Assembly (NCBI GenBank): GCA_900542765.1
Contig: UQOX01000016.1
Location: 1 to 60,860 of the forward strand
DNA length: 60,860 nt
Direction of reading: 5' to 3'
Source of the DNA: an uncultured Porphyromonadaceae bacterium
Lineage (GTDB): Bacteria > Bacteroidota > Bacteroidia > Bacteroidales > UBA11471
A program made the position numbers and the translations under genes. This document shows, piece by piece, positions 43,856-54,324 of this stretch. Positions within the stretch are counted from its first letter, which is position 1; the number at the start of each line of letters is the position of its first letter. The notes under the pieces are model-generated. The model worked only from the letters and a program-made list of their open reading frames with translations. It was not told the origin of the DNA and did not search any database.

Positions 43856-43943
43856 CAGGAGGTTCTTACTTTCAGCCTATAAAAATCTTTAAAGCAAGAG
43901 CCTCATTTCAAGAATTTACCGACCTATCCTATTGCACTGCCCC

Positions 43944-46586
43944 ATGAGCGACGAAGAAAAAGAGACCCGTTTTGACAACGGCCCGGAGCAAGAATCCGGC
44001 AATACCGAGAGCCATTCTTCCTATAAATTGCCCGACGGCAACAAGGCCGACATCAAGTTTCAACTCTCGGGCATGTATCAAGACTGGTTTCTCGACTATG
44101 CCTCCTACGTCATTCTGCAACGTGCCGTTCCCCACATCGAAGACGGATTGAAACCCGTGCAGCGCCGCATACTGCATGTCATGAAGCGCATGGAAGACGG
44201 ACGCAACAACAAAGTGGCCAGCATCGTGGGCGAGACCATGAAATTCCACCCGCACGGCGACGCCTCCATCTATGAGACCCTCGTGAAGCTGGGACAGAAG
44301 GAACTGCTCATCGACTGCCAGGGAAACTGGGGCAACATACTCACCGGAGCGGGTGCCGCCGCCGGCCGATACATCGAGGCACGCCTCACCAAGTTTGCCC
44401 TCGAAACGCTATACAGCCCCAAAATCACCGAATGGCGTCCCTCTTATGACGGCCGCAACAAAGAACCCATCACGCTGCCCACCAAATTCCCGCTCCTGCT
44501 GGCTCAGGGCGTGGAAGGCATCGCCGTGGGACTGTCGGTCAAAATCCTGCCGCACAACTTCAACGAGCTGCTCGACGCCTCCATCGCCTACCTGCAAGGG
44601 GAGCCGTTCTCGCTCTATCCCGACTTCCAGACCGGCGGATTCATCGACGTCTCCCGCTACAACGACGGCGAACGGGGCGGCACGGTAAAGGTACGGGCCA
44701 AAATCGAGAAACGCGACCAGCGCACACTGGCCATCACCGAAATACCCTACGGAAAAACGACACCCGTCATCATCGACTCGATACTGAAAGCCAACGACAA
44801 GGGCAAAATAAAAATACGGAAAATCGACGACATCACCGCCGCCCAGGCCGAGATACTCGTGCACCTGCAAGCAGGCACCTCATCGGACAAAGCCATCGAT
44901 GCCCTCTACGCCTTCACCGACTGCGAGGTAAGCATCTCGCCCAACTGCTGCGTAATATGCGACAACAAGCCGCTCTTTCTCTCGGTGAGCGAAGTGCTGC
45001 GCCGCAACACCGACCGCACCAAAGAGCTGCTGCAAGCCGAGCTGCGCATACAACGCGACGAGCTGTGCGAGTCGCTGCACTTCCTCTCGCTCGAAAAAAT
45101 CTTCATCGAAGAGCGCATCTACAAAGACAAAGCCTTCGAGGAGAGTGCCACCATGGACGATGCCATAGCCCACATCGACCGACGGCTCGACCCGTTCAAA
45201 AAAGATTTCCTGCGCGAAATCACCCGCGACGACATACTCCGCCTCATGGAGATAAAGATGGCCCGCATCTTGAAATTCAACGCCGACAAAACCGACCGGC
45301 AGATTGCCGCCATCAAGGCCGACATCGAAGAGATAGACAACAACCTCGCCCACATGACCGACTTCACGATACGCTGGTTCCGCCACCTGAAAGAGAAATA
45401 CGGAGCCGCCTACCCCCGCCGCACGACAATACGCAGTTTCGACGCCATCGAAGCAGCCAAGGTCGTCGAGGCCAACGAGAAACTCTACATCAACCGCGAC
45501 GAGGGGTTCATCGGCACCGGGTTGAAGCGCGACGAGTTTGTCTGCAACTGCTCCGACATCGACGACATCATCATCTTCTACAAGGACGGCAAATACAAGG
45601 TCGTAAAAGTCAGCGAGAAGATGTTCGTCGGCAAAAACATTCTCTACCTCAACGTGTTCAAACGCAACGACAACCGCACCATCTACAACGTCATCTACCG
45701 GAACGGCAAAGACGGGCTCCACTTCATGAAACGGTTTGCCGTGACCGGTATCACCCGCGACAAGGAATATGACCTCACCCAAGGCACACCGGGGTCGAAA
45801 GTGGTATGGTTCAGCGCCAACCCCAACGGTGAGGCCGAGATATTGAAAATCGTCTTCAAGCCAAAGCCCCGCTTGAAGACCCCCTATATCGAAAAAGATT
45901 TCAGCAGCATCGCCATCAAGGGGCGCCAATCGATGGGCAACATCGTCACCCACAACGAGATACACCGCATCTCGCTGAAAGAGCGCGGCGGCTCGACCCT
46001 CGGCGGGCGGCAGGTATGGTTCGACCACGACGTGCTGCGCCTCAACTACGACGGCCGTGGCGAATACCTCGGCGAGTTCCACAATGGCGACCAAGTACTC
46101 GTCATTCTCAAAAACGGCAACTTCTACACCACCTCATTCGATGCCGGGAACCACTACGACCCCGACATCTTGCGCATCGAGAAATTCATGCCGCAACGCA
46201 CCTGGACGGTAGCGCTCTTCGATGCCGAGCAGGGGTACCCCTACCTCAAACGCTTCCAGTTCGAGAGTTCGCCCAAGAAACAAAGCTTCCTGGGCGAGAA
46301 CCCCGACTCCCGCCTACTTGTTCTCTCTCCGGAACCCTTTGCCCGCATCGAGGTGAAATTCGGTGAAGGCGATGCCTTCCGCGAACCGCTCGTCATCGAG
46401 GCGGCCGACTTCATCGGCGTGAAAAGTTTCAGAGCCAAAGGCAAACGCATAACGACCTACACCGTCGAAAGCATCGCCGAGCTCGAACCCCTGCGCCACG
46501 AAGAACCCGCAGAGGAACAGCCGCAGGAAGAGATGCCGCCCCACTCGACCGAGCCGAACGAGAACGGACAAAGTTCCCTGTTCTAA
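43944..46586 (+). CDS. parC: DNA topoisomerase IV subunit A (gyrase A family)
   Basis: An 880-residue type IIA topoisomerase subunit that cuts and rejoins both strands to unlink daughter chromosomes. The breakage-reunion domain shows YASYVILQRAVPHIEDGLKP, GETMKFHPHGDASIY and the catalytic tyrosine in AGRYIEARLTKFALETLY near residue 138. The C-terminal domain is a degenerate beta-pinwheel without a clear GyrA box, favouring ParC over GyrA. The tail is acidic and proline-rich. The ATG at 43944 (MSDEEKETR) is preferred to one four codons upstream. It is co-transcribed with the DUF3316-like gene 20 bases on. Confidence 0.9.
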   Translation: MSDEEKETRFDNGPEQESGNTESHSSYKLPDGNKADIKFQLSGMYQDWFLDYASYVILQRAVPHIEDGLKPVQRRILHVMKRMEDGRNNKVASIVGETMKFHPHGDASIYETLVKLGQKELLIDCQGNWGNILTGAGAAAGRYIEARLTKFALETLYSPKITEWRPSYDGRNKEPITLPTKFPLLLAQGVEGIAVGLSVKILPHNFNELLDASIAYLQGEPFSLYPDFQTGGFIDVSRYNDGERGGTVKVRAKIEKRDQRTLAITEIPYGKTTPVIIDSILKANDKGKIKIRKIDDITAAQAEILVHLQAGTSSDKAIDALYAFTDCEVSISPNCCVICDNKPLFLSVSEVLRRNTDRTKELLQAELRIQRDELCESLHFLSLEKIFIEERIYKDKAFEESATMDDAIAHIDRRLDPFKKDFLREITRDDILRLMEIKMARILKFNADKTDRQIAAIKADIEEIDNNLAHMTDFTIRWFRHLKEKYGAAYPRRTTIRSFDAIEAAKVVEANEKLYINRDEGFIGTGLKRDEFVCNCSDIDDIIIFYKDGKYKVVKVSEKMFVGKNILYLNVFKRNDNRTIYNVIYRNGKDGLHFMKRFAVTGITRDKEYDLTQGTPGSKVVWFSANPNGEAEILKIVFKPKPRLKTPYIEKDFSSIAIKGRQSMGNIVTHNEIHRISLKERGGSTLGGRQVWFDHDVLRLNYDGRGEYLGEFHNGDQVLVILKNGNFYTTSFDAGNHYDPDILRIEKFMPQRTWTVALFDAEQGYPYLKRFQFESSPKKQSFLGENPDSRLLVLSPEPFARIEVKFGEGDAFREPLVIEAADFIGVKSFRAKGKRITTYTVESIAELEPLRHEEPAEEQPQEEMPPHSTEPNENGQSSLF

Positions 46587-46606
46587 CCCCCACAAGCCCA
46601 GCACCC

Positions 46607-47491
46607 ATGACACGGTTGTCGCAACGCTCGTTCCCAAGGAAAATGCTCCTTGTGCTGCTCCTGTTACTGAATGCAGAAGCCTCCCGCTTATGCGCCCAGG
46701 AAGATCTCACGGCAACACCGGCGGCAAGCCATCGTCCCGCTTTTGCATCGACGGCTCTGCTCGTGGGGCGGGCACACCTTCACGACAGCTACCTCTCCAT
46801 CAACAATTACAGCGGTTACGAACTGGGGCTTATGCACGAGCGGCTGCGCGCGCTCCCGTTCGGTAACGGCAAGTGGGTCATGCGGCATCGCATCGACGCC
46901 TCCGCCACCAACGCATTCAGCCCCTCACAGAGCGGACATCTCATCTCGGCCATGCTCGATTACAGTTACGGGCAACTCTATACCCGGCGCTTCGACTGCG
47001 GCCTGACTTGGCGCACAGGCGGCGAAATCGAATTGTCGGGCGGAGCCCTCTACAACCCACGAAATTCGAACAACCCCGCCGCAGCCAAAGTCAATCTTTC
47101 GCTGGGCTTTGCCGAAATGCTCACCTACACGTTGCACCTCGGCCGCATACCCGTGACCCTGCGGTACCAACTCTCCCTCCCGGTCATGAGCCTGTTTTTC
47201 TCCCCGGGCTTTGGCGAAAGCTATTACGAGATTTTTTACCTGGGAAATCATTCGGGCATCGTGAAATTCGGAGCCTGGCACAACCGGTTCGACATGAACA
47301 ACCTCCTTACCGTCGAAATTCCCATAGGCCGTGCAGCCCTGCGCATCGGCTACGACAACCGCATACGCACCAGCCGGGCCAACCATCTCGACTATTTCCA
47401 CTATTCCAACGCGTTTGTCATCGGCGTAGCCACCCCCATCAACCGCACGCCTTCGACATCGGGACGTTCCACAATACAAGCATACTATTGA
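46607..47491 (+). CDS. DUF3316-like outer-membrane protein
   Basis: A 294-residue exported protein. After an unusual long basic n-region comes a signal peptide (MLLVLLLLLNAEASRLCAQ). The body is a series of amphipathic beta strands (FYLGNHSGIVKFGAWHNRFD and similar) with tyrosines and tryptophans at regular spacing, as in small outer-membrane barrels. The pattern YLSINNYSGYELGLMHERLR resembles proteins filed under DUF3316 in Bacteroides; the match is from memory. An internal ATG at 46643 would give a shorter signal peptide. The S41 peptidase gene starts four bases after the stop. Confidence 0.7.
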   Translation: MTRLSQRSFPRKMLLVLLLLLNAEASRLCAQEDLTATPAASHRPAFASTALLVGRAHLHDSYLSINNYSGYELGLMHERLRALPFGNGKWVMRHRIDASATNAFSPSQSGHLISAMLDYSYGQLYTRRFDCGLTWRTGGEIELSGGALYNPRNSNNPAAAKVNLSLGFAEMLTYTLHLGRIPVTLRYQLSLPVMSLFFSPGFGESYYEIFYLGNHSGIVKFGAWHNRFDMNNLLTVEIPIGRAALRIGYDNRIRTSRANHLDYFHYSNAFVIGVATPINRTPSTSGRSTIQAYY

Positions 47492-47495
47492 AACG

Positions 47496-48533
47496 ATGAA
47501 AAAGAGACTTGACACATGGAACAAAATCGTGCTGGCAATAGGGCTCGCCTTCACAAGCCTCACGGCCTGCTCGCCAAAGGAAGAGTTCGGCCAGACGCCT
47601 TACGGCAACTTCGACGCGCTTTGGACCATTCTCGACGAGCGTTACTGCTTCTTCGCCTATAAGAACATCGATTGGGACGAGATATACACCACCTACCGCG
47701 CCCGCCTCAACGACAAGATGAGCGACAAAGAACTCTTCGGCGTTCTGGCAGAGATGCTCGATGAACTGCAAGACGGGCATGTCAACCTCTCCTCCGCCTT
47801 TGACGTGACTCGTTATTGGGACTGGTTTGAGAACTACCCGTCAAACTTCGACCGGGACCTCGTCATGGAGAACTACCTGCACCAGCCCGACTACCAGATT
47901 GCATCGAGCCTCTATTACCGCATGCTCGACGACTGCAACATAGGATATATCTACTACGAAAGTTTCTCCGACCCCATAGGCGACGGCAACCTCGACGAAG
48001 TATTGCTCGCCTTCTCGTCGTGCGACGGCCTTATCATCGACGTGCGGGACAATGGAGGGGGGCAATTATCGACCGTGCAGAAATTGGCCGCCCGGTTCAC
48101 CACAAGCGACTTTACAAGCGGTTACATACAACACAAGACCGGCCCCGGGCACAATGATTTTTCGGACCTCTACCCCATCACCCAGGAGAGTGCCGATGCC
48201 ACCCGCATGCACTTCGCCAAGCCGGTTGCCATCTTGACCAACCGCAAGTGTTACAGTGCCACCAACGATTTTGTGTCGGTCATGGGCAACCTGCCGCAAG
48301 TGTGCATCATTGGCGACCGCACGGGAGGAGGCAGCGGCCTGCCCTTCTCATCGGAGTTGCCCAACGGCTGGGTTGTCCGGTTCTCGGCCTCGCCCATCTA
48401 CAACACCCAAAAGGAGCACACCGAGTTCGGCATCGAACCCGACATTCACGCACAACTGACAGCCGAAGACACCGAGAAAGGCATCGACACCATCATCGAA
48501 AGAGCTAAGACGTGGATTCTCACCCGACAATAA
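47496..48533 (+). CDS. S41-family peptidase lipoprotein
   Basis: A 345-residue lipoprotein (Cys25 in SLTAC, followed by SPKEEF). The C-terminal half is an S41 C-terminal-processing-peptidase domain: DGLIIDVRDNGGGQL, the serine motif NRKCYSATNDFVSVM and IGDRTGGGSG. The N-terminal half (FDALWTILDERYCFFAYKNI) is the Bacteroidetes tri-helical region. No PDZ domain is evident in the middle section, unlike CtpA. It should cut peptides outside the inner membrane, possibly in envelope turnover. It lies in the topoisomerase operon by position; whether it shares a role is unknown. Confidence 0.88.
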   Translation: MKKRLDTWNKIVLAIGLAFTSLTACSPKEEFGQTPYGNFDALWTILDERYCFFAYKNIDWDEIYTTYRARLNDKMSDKELFGVLAEMLDELQDGHVNLSSAFDVTRYWDWFENYPSNFDRDLVMENYLHQPDYQIASSLYYRMLDDCNIGYIYYESFSDPIGDGNLDEVLLAFSSCDGLIIDVRDNGGGQLSTVQKLAARFTTSDFTSGYIQHKTGPGHNDFSDLYPITQESADATRMHFAKPVAILTNRKCYSATNDFVSVMGNLPQVCIIGDRTGGGSGLPFSSELPNGWVVRFSASPIYNTQKEHTEFGIEPDIHAQLTAEDTEKGIDTIIERAKTWILTRQ

Positions 48534-48701
48534 CAGCGTCAAAGTTTTTTTCGTTCAACACTCCAAAAAACAGCCCGGCAGCCCGTCTCTCCCCGCAGGG
48601 TAATAACTCACCGGGGAGCAACCAGGATACTCCCGGCCAATGCCTCTCACGGCCACAAAACGGCTCCTAAGCGGGTGTATGGCACCCGGGACAGGCACCA
48701 T

Positions 48702-48739
48702 AAAAAAAACGAGTATCGGGGATTCCCGATACTCGTTTT
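48702..48739. terminator. Bidirectional terminator between the S41 gene and rplQ
   Basis: CGAGTATCGGG (48710-48720) pairs with CCCGATACTCG (48725-48735). The minus strand ends in eight T, so it chiefly ends the long ribosomal operon after rplQ; on the plus strand four T follow. Bases 48534-48701 between the S41 stop and this stem hold no gene that I can see. Confidence 0.9.
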
Positions 48740-48761
48740 CCTATTGAATTGCAAAATATAT

Positions 48762-49280
48762 TTACTTCTCGGCGGGAGCCTCAGCAGCAGGTGCTTCGGC
48801 AACAGGAGCCTCAACTGCGGGTGCTTCAACAGCGGGAGCAGCCTCGGCAGCAGGAGCGGCAGCACCCTTCTTCGAACGGCGGGTACGGCTTTTCTTGGCA
48901 GCCTTTTCTTTCAACATATTTTCGTTATAGTCGACAAGCTCGATAAAGCAGGTCTTGGCATTGTCGCCCAAGCGGTTTCCGGTTTTGAGGATACGGGTAT
49001 AACCTCCGGGACGGTCAGCCACCTTCTCGGCGATGTTTTTGAAAAGCTCCGTAACGGCTTCTTTGCTTTGGAGGTAGCTAAATACGACACGGCGCGAAGC
49101 GGTGGTGTCTTCTTTAGAACGGTTGATCAGAGGCTCAACATACACTCTCAACGCTTTGGCTTTGGCCAAAGTGGTGAAGATTCTTTTGTGGAGAATCAGC
49201 GAAGTCGCCATATTGGAGAGCATAGCATCTCTGTGAGATTTGGTGCGTCCTAAGTGGTTGATTTTTTTATTGTGTCTCAT
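48762..49280 (-). CDS. rplQ: 50S ribosomal protein L17
   Basis: The first 122 residues are L17 ([40 protein letters not shown]). The last 45 or so are a low-complexity tail of alanine, proline and glutamate (repeats of AEAPA and VEAPA) absent from E. coli L17 but common in Bacteroidetes. It closes the operon, six bases after rpoA. Confidence 0.97.
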   Translation of the reverse strand: MRHNKKINHLGRTKSHRDAMLSNMATSLILHKRIFTTLAKAKALRVYVEPLINRSKEDTTASRRVVFSYLQSKEAVTELFKNIAEKVADRPGGYTRILKTGNRLGDNAKTCFIELVDYNENMLKEKAAKKSRTRRSKKGAAAPAAEAAPAVEAPAVEAPVAEAPAAEAPAEK

Positions 49281-49285
49281 CGTTA

Positions 49286-50278
49286 TTACTCTTTATCTAA
49301 TTTATACTTCGAGATATCCATTCCGAAAGAAAGGTTGAGGCTTGCCAGCAATTCGTCGAGCTCGGTGAGCGATTTGCGACCGAAGTTGCGGAATTTGAGC
49401 AAGTCGGTTTTGTTGAATACAACCAGTTCTCCGAGGGTTTCTACATCGGCCGATTTGAGGCAGTTCAATGCGCGAACCGAAAGGTCCATATCGACGAGTT
49501 TGGTTTTGAGCAATTGACGCATGTGCAATACCTCTTCGTCAAATTCTTCATTCCCGTCGACATCGGTTGTTTCGAGCGTGATTTTCTCGTCGGAGAACAA
49601 CATGAAGTGGTGAATCAAGATTTTGGCTGCTTCTTTCAAAGCGTCTTTCGGGTGGATCGATCCGTCGGTGGTAATTTCGAGAATCAGTTTTTCGTAGTCG
49701 GTTTTCTGCTCTACACGGAAGTTGTCCTGAATGTATTTCACATTGCGGATAGGCGTAAAAATCGAATCGATGGCAATCACATCGACAGGGTCGCCGGGGT
49801 TGCGGTTCTCGTCGGCGGGAACATAACCGCGGCCCTTGTTGATGTTGAGCTCGATTTGGAAGTTTGCGCTCTCGTCCATGTTACAAATCACCAAGTCGGG
49901 ATTCAGCACTTCAAATCCGGTAAGGTGTTTACCTATATCTCCGGCTTTGAACACATCGGTTCCCGATACCGAAATCGTCACCTTCTCGGTCTCGATTTCT
50001 TCCACGATTTGTTTGAATCTCACCTTTTTGAGGTTGAGAATAATGTTGGTTACATCTTCGATAACACCGGGTATGGTAGAAAACTCGTGCTCTACGCCGC
50101 TGATGCGAATCGATGTAATGGCAAAGCCTTCAAGGGAGTTGAGGAGGATACGGCGCAGGGCGTTACCGATGGTAACGGCATAGCCGGGCTCCAAGGGACG
50201 GAATTCGAACTTGCCGAAAAACGCGTCGGCCTCGAGCATGAGGACTTTATCGGGTTTCTGAAATGCTAATATCGACAT
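49286..50278 (-). CDS. rpoA: RNA polymerase subunit alpha
   Basis: A 330-residue subunit that scaffolds RNA polymerase. The N-terminal domain has [20 protein letters not shown] and SVEFIPG-like [18 protein letters not shown]; the C-terminal domain (from about residue 250: [20 protein letters not shown] and [16 protein letters not shown]) contacts upstream DNA and regulators. It follows rpsD by ten bases. Confidence 0.98.
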   Translation of the reverse strand: MSILAFQKPDKVLMLEADAFFGKFEFRPLEPGYAVTIGNALRRILLNSLEGFAITSIRISGVEHEFSTIPGVIEDVTNIILNLKKVRFKQIVEEIETEKVTISVSGTDVFKAGDIGKHLTGFEVLNPDLVICNMDESANFQIELNINKGRGYVPADENRNPGDPVDVIAIDSIFTPIRNVKYIQDNFRVEQKTDYEKLILEITTDGSIHPKDALKEAAKILIHHFMLFSDEKITLETTDVDGNEEFDEEVLHMRQLLKTKLVDMDLSVRALNCLKSADVETLGELVVFNKTDLLKFRNFGRKSLTELDELLASLNLSFGMDISKYKLDKE

Positions 50279-50288
50279 GGACTAATTA

Positions 50289-50894
50289 TTATTTAGAGTA
50301 CAACTCAACGATCAACTGCTCTTTGATATTCTCGGGAATATCGGCACGTTCGGGCATATGCAGGAACTTGCCGCCTTTGAGGTTCTCGTCCCACTCTATC
50401 CAGGGATATTTGCTGTGGTTGAATCCCGAAAGGGTATCGCCGATGACTTCCAACGATTTCGATTTTTCGCGAACGGCTACGATTTGGCCGGGGCGAACCG
50501 AGTAAGAAGGAATGTTTACCACTTTGCCGTCGACCGTGATGTGACGGTGCGAAACCATCTGACGAGCAGCTGCACGCGTAGGAGCTATGCCCATGCGATA
50601 CACAACGTTGTCGAGACGGGCTTCGAGAAGTTGCAACAGTACCACACCGGTGATACCTTTGGTGCGCGATGCTTTCTCGAAGAGGATACGGAATTGTCTT
50701 TCGAGTACGCCGTAGGTGTATTTGGCTTTTTGTTTCTCACGAAGTTGGATACCGTACTCCGAGGTTTTTCTTCTTTTGTTTACGCCATGTTGTCCCGGGG
50801 GATAGTTCTTCTTGGAAAGTACTTTATCGGGTCCGAAAATAGGCTCACCAAATTTACGGGCAATCTTTGTTTTAGGTCCGGTATATCTTGCCAT
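50289..50894 (-). CDS. rpsD: 30S ribosomal protein S4
   Basis: A 201-residue S4: [20 protein letters not shown] at the N terminus and the S4 RNA-binding domain [20 protein letters not shown]. The N-terminal cysteines of zinc-type S4 are absent. In E. coli S4 represses the alpha operon; the 119-base gap upstream of this gene is the longest in the operon and may hold such a control site. Confidence 0.98.
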   Translation of the reverse strand: MARYTGPKTKIARKFGEPIFGPDKVLSKKNYPPGQHGVNKRRKTSEYGIQLREKQKAKYTYGVLERQFRILFEKASRTKGITGVVLLQLLEARLDNVVYRMGIAPTRAAARQMVSHRHITVDGKVVNIPSYSVRPGQIVAVREKSKSLEVIGDTLSGFNHSKYPWIEWDENLKGGKFLHMPERADIPENIKEQLIVELYSK

Positions 50895-50926
50895 TTTAGT
50901 AGATTTTTAAATTTTATATTGTTGTG

Positions 50927-50974
50927 AATCGCAATAGGTGCAGCCGCGATTGCAGAGAGGATTTGATTGCAATC
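50927..50974 (-). promoter_or_regulatory. Candidate leader with two competing hairpins upstream of rpsD
   Basis: Two 6-bp stems compete for a shared segment. GATTGC (50948-50953) can pair with GCAATC (50969-50974), while the overlapping GCGATT (50946-50951) can pair with AATCGC (50927-50932). The second stem lies about 33 bases before the rpsD start. Mutually exclusive folds suggest control of the rpsD-rpoA-rplQ part of the operon, but the stems are short. Confidence 0.35.
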
Positions 50975-51013
50975 TTATTCACCGCCTGTGACTCGACAAG
51001 GGTTAAGAGTGAA

Positions 51014-51403
51014 TTATACTCTACGTCTTTTAGGAGGACGACATCCGTTATGAGGCAGCGGCGTAACGTCGATAATCTCGGTTACCTCGATACCGGCACC
51101 GTGCACAGTGCGGATTGCCGATTCACGACCGTTTCCGGGGCCTTTTACATAAGCCTTTACTTTTCTCAAGCCAAGGTCAAAGGCAACTTTTGCACAATCC
51201 TGAGCGGCCATCTGGGCGGCATAGGGAGTGTTTTTCTTCGATCCTCTGAAGCCCATCTTTCCGGCCGACGACCACGAAATGATTTGTCCTTCGGCATTGG
51301 CAAGGGCTACAATGATGTTGTTGAACGAAGAGTGTACGTGGAGTTGGCCCATAGCTTCAACCTTGACGTTTCTCTTCTTTGCTGCGACTGTCTTTTTTGC
51401 CAT
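51014..51403 (-). CDS. rpsK: 30S ribosomal protein S11
   Basis: A 129-residue S11, recognised by [20 protein letters not shown] and [20 protein letters not shown] then RPPKRRRV. It helps form the mRNA exit platform. It follows rpsM by nine bases. Confidence 0.98.
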   Translation of the reverse strand: MAKKTVAAKKRNVKVEAMGQLHVHSSFNNIIVALANAEGQIISWSSAGKMGFRGSKKNTPYAAQMAAQDCAKVAFDLGLRKVKAYVKGPGNGRESAIRTVHGAGIEVTEIIDVTPLPHNGCRPPKRRRV

Positions 51404-51412
51404 ACTTAATTA

Positions 51413-51793
51413 TTATTTAGTAGCTTTTTTCTTGTTAGCAACGGTTTTCTTCTTGCCTTTGCGCGTACGGGCGTTGTTCTTGGTGCTTTGTCCACGCACG
51501 GGAAGGCCGTTACGATGGCGCACGCCACGGTAACAACCGATGTCCATAAGGCGTTTGATATTGAGTTGAACTTCGGAACGAAGGTCACCCTCTACTTTGT
51601 ATTCTGCGCCGATGATTTCACGCACTTTGGCGGCTTGCTCATCATTCCAGTCTTTTACTTTGATGTCTTTGTCAATGCCGGCTTTGGCCAAAATGGTATT
51701 AGCCGCACTGCGACCTATACCGAAGATATAGGTCAAGGCGATTTCGCCGCGTTTGTTCTGGGGCAGGTCAACACCTACTATTCTTATTGCCAT
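51413..51793 (-). CDS. rpsM: 30S ribosomal protein S13
   Basis: A 126-residue S13: [40 protein letters not shown] and the RNA-binding [20 protein letters not shown]. It bridges the head of the small subunit to the large subunit and touches tRNA. It follows rpmJ with a 34-base gap. Confidence 0.98.
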   Translation of the reverse strand: MAIRIVGVDLPQNKRGEIALTYIFGIGRSAANTILAKAGIDKDIKVKDWNDEQAAKVREIIGAEYKVEGDLRSEVQLNIKRLMDIGCYRGVRHRNGLPVRGQSTKNNARTRKGKKKTVANKKKATK

Positions 51794-51827
51794 ATAATCG
51801 TAGAATTAGTGTGCAAAAATAATAAAA

Positions 51828-51944
51828 TTATCCTTGACGTTGTTTATACTTGGGATTTTTCTTGTTAATAACATACAAGCGGCCCTTTCTTCTTACGATT
51901 TTGCAGTCGGGCGTACGCTTCTTCAATGATGCTTTTACTTTCAT
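51828..51944 (-). CDS. rpmJ: 50S ribosomal protein L36, zinc-free form
   Basis: A 38-residue protein, [20 protein letters not shown] followed by a tail ending PKYKQRQG. Length and ends match L36, but of the four zinc ligands (three Cys, one His) only one Cys remains, so this is the zinc-independent form. It is too short for most ORF lists. Confidence 0.96.
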   Translation of the reverse strand: MKVKASLKKRTPDCKIVRRKGRLYVINKKNPKYKQRQG

Positions 51945-51957
51945 ATCGCGGTATTTT

Positions 51958-52176
51958 TTATTTATATCTGAATGAGATTCGTCCTTTGGTCAAGTCATAA
52001 GGCGACATTTCGACCTTGACTTTATCGCCGGGCAGGATTTTGATGTAATGCATTCTCATTTTTCCGGAAATATGGGCCGTGATTTCGTGTCCATTTTCCA
52101 ACTCGACGCGAAACATTGCATTCGACAATGCTTCTACGATGACTCCGTCTTGCTCTATTGCAGCCTGTTTTGCCAT
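51958..52176 (-). CDS. infA: Translation initiation factor IF-1
   Basis: A 72-residue OB-fold protein: [20 protein letters not shown] and [22 protein letters not shown]-1 blocks the A site during initiation. It follows map with an eight-base gap in the usual map-infA-rpmJ order. Confidence 0.98.
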   Translation of the reverse strand: MAKQAAIEQDGVIVEALSNAMFRVELENGHEITAHISGKMRMHYIKILPGDKVKVEMSPYDLTKGRISFRYK

Positions 52177-52184
52177 ATATAAGG

Positions 52185-52970
52185 TTACTTTGTTGTGGGT
52201 ATTCCCAATACTTCTTCGACATAGCGGAACGTCGACAACACATCGGCACCGTTCTCGCGGATTGCTATCGTGTGCTCAAAGTGAGCCGAAGGTTTGCGAT
52301 CTTTGGTCCGTGTCGTCCACCGATCTTTCTCGACAACGATATTGCGCGACCCCAAGTTGATCATCGGCTCTATGGCGATGACCATGCCGTTTTTGAGCAG
52401 CGGGCCGCAGCCCCGGCGACCATAGTTGGGCACCTCGGGCTCTTCGTGGAGCTTTTTGCCGACGCCATGTCCGCAAAGCTCTCGCACGACCGAATATCCG
52501 CGATGCTCGCAGTAGGTCTGTATCGCATTGCTTATGTCGCCGACACGTTTTCCCTCGACAGCTTGTTCTATACCAATATAGAGCGACTCTTTGGTGGTTT
52601 TGAGCAAGCGCTTTACTTCGTAAGGCACCTCTCCCACTTCAAACGTATAGGCCGAATCGCCGTTGAACCCGTTCTTCACGACACCGCAATCTATCGATAC
52701 GATGTCGCCCTCTTTCAACACATAGTCCGAGGGTATGCCGTGCACGATCTGTTCGTTGACCGAGACACAGAGGGTATTGGGGTATCCGGCATAACCGAGA
52801 AAGCCGGGAAGGGCTTGGTGGTCGCGGATAAACTCTTCGGCAATTCTGTCGAGTTGAAGCGTGGTAACTCCCGGTGCCACCCACTTGGCCAGTTCGCCAA
52901 GTGTTTGGCCTACCAGGAGATTACTCTCGCGCAATAATTCAATTTCTTCGTCGGTTTTAAGATAAATCAT
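52185..52970 (-). CDS. map: Methionine aminopeptidase, type I
   Basis: A 261-residue enzyme that removes the N-terminal methionine. Metal ligands lie in [20 protein letters not shown] (two Asp), [20 protein letters not shown] (His) and [14 protein letters not shown] (Glu). No N-terminal extension. It follows secY by 14 bases. Confidence 0.97.
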   Translation of the reverse strand: MIYLKTDEEIELLRESNLLVGQTLGELAKWVAPGVTTLQLDRIAEEFIRDHQALPGFLGYAGYPNTLCVSVNEQIVHGIPSDYVLKEGDIVSIDCGVVKNGFNGDSAYTFEVGEVPYEVKRLLKTTKESLYIGIEQAVEGKRVGDISNAIQTYCEHRGYSVVRELCGHGVGKKLHEEPEVPNYGRRGCGPLLKNGMVIAIEPMINLGSRNIVVEKDRWTTRTKDRKPSAHFEHTIAIRENGADVLSTFRYVEEVLGIPTTK

Positions 52971-52984
52971 CGCTATGTTTTACC

Positions 52985-54316
52985 TTAGTATGCGGCAATC
53001 GAACCGGAACGCCCCTTGATGCGACCCGACTTCAACAGGCCATCGTAGTGGCGCATCAACAAGTGGCTTTCGATCTGTTGCAGGGTATCGAGCACAACAC
53101 CTACCAAAATGAGCAGGGAGGTTCCGCCAAAGAACTGCGAGAACTCGGCACTGATACCGGCAATCTGTGCAAAAGCGGGCATGATGGCCACAATGGCGAG
53201 GAATATCGAACCGGGCAAGGTGATACGCGACATAATGGAGTCGATGTATGCAGCCGTTTTCTTACCGGGTTTCACACCGGGAATGAAGCCGTTGTTGCGC
53301 TTCATGTCCTCGGCCATCTGGTTGGGTTGCACCGTTACCGCCGTATAGAAGTAGGTAAAGAGGATTATCAATATGGCGAATACGAAGTTATACCAGAATC
53401 CGGTGTTGTTCATAAACGATTGCATGAAACGGCTGTTAGCATTGTCGGCCGAGAATCCAACCAATGCAATAGGAATAAACATGATGGCTTGGGCAAAGAT
53501 GATAGGCATCACACCGGCAGTATTCACCTTCAAGGGAATATACTGGCGGGCACCTCCATATTGCTTGTTGCCCACAACACGTTTGGCATATTGCACGGGG
53601 ATTTTACGGGTTCCTTGTACCAAAAGTATCGAAGCTGCTATCACGAGGAGCAGGAAGACGATTTCAGCGAGGAACATGACCAGTCCGCCCGATGTTGTGG
53701 CCGTACGCATGACAAACTCCTGCATAAGTGCTTGGGGCAAACGGGCGATGATACCGACCAAGATGATGAACGATATGCCGTTGCCGATACCTCTGTCGGT
53801 GATGCGTTCACCGAGCCACATGATAAACATACTACCTGCGGTGAGGATTATCGTCGAGGAAATCGTAAACATGAGATCGGTCGGGAAAGCGCCACCCATC
53901 TGCACACTGAGGTTGACCAAGTAGGTCGGGCCCTGAATGAGGAGGATAGCCACCGTCAGATAACGAGTGTACTGGTTGAGTTTGCGTCTTCCGCTTTCAC
54001 CTTCGCGTTGCAGTTTCTGGAAATAAGGCAAAGCCATACCGAGCAACTGGATTACGATAGAGGCCGTAATATAAGGCATGATACCCAACGCGAAAATAGA
54101 GGCATTGGAGAAGGCACCTCCCGAGAACATATCGAGCAACTGCATCAGACCGCCACTGGTCTGGGCGCGCAGTTGGGTAAGAAACTGAGGATCAATGCCG
54201 GGCAATACCACATAGGTACCTGCACGGTAAACCAAGACCAGCAGAATCGTCGTAAGGATACGCTTTCTCAGATCCTCGATCTTCCAGATGTTTTTTATCG
54301 TTTCTATTGCTCTCAT
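52985..54316 (-). CDS. secY: Preprotein translocase subunit SecY
   Basis: A 443-residue channel protein with ten membrane helices. LGIMPYITASIVIQLLGMAL, IGNGISFIILVGIIARLPQA and PGKKTAAYIDSIMSRITLPG are family blocks; the last cytoplasmic loop before the C-terminal helices is intact. With SecE and SecG it exports unfolded proteins, including all the signal-peptide proteins of this window. It follows rplO by eight bases. Confidence 0.98.
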   Translation of the reverse strand: MRAIETIKNIWKIEDLRKRILTTILLVLVYRAGTYVVLPGIDPQFLTQLRAQTSGGLMQLLDMFSGGAFSNASIFALGIMPYITASIVIQLLGMALPYFQKLQREGESGRRKLNQYTRYLTVAILLIQGPTYLVNLSVQMGGAFPTDLMFTISSTIILTAGSMFIMWLGERITDRGIGNGISFIILVGIIARLPQALMQEFVMRTATTSGGLVMFLAEIVFLLLVIAASILLVQGTRKIPVQYAKRVVGNKQYGGARQYIPLKVNTAGVMPIIFAQAIMFIPIALVGFSADNANSRFMQSFMNNTGFWYNFVFAILIILFTYFYTAVTVQPNQMAEDMKRNNGFIPGVKPGKKTAAYIDSIMSRITLPGSIFLAIVAIMPAFAQIAGISAEFSQFFGGTSLLILVGVVLDTLQQIESHLLMRHYDGLLKSGRIKGRSGSIAAY

Positions 54317-54324
54317 AGGCTATG

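Noticed and set aside
44880..46094. A 404-codon minus-strand frame opposite the topoisomerase gene
   Set aside because: Valine- and alanine-rich mirror of an intact topoisomerase subunit.
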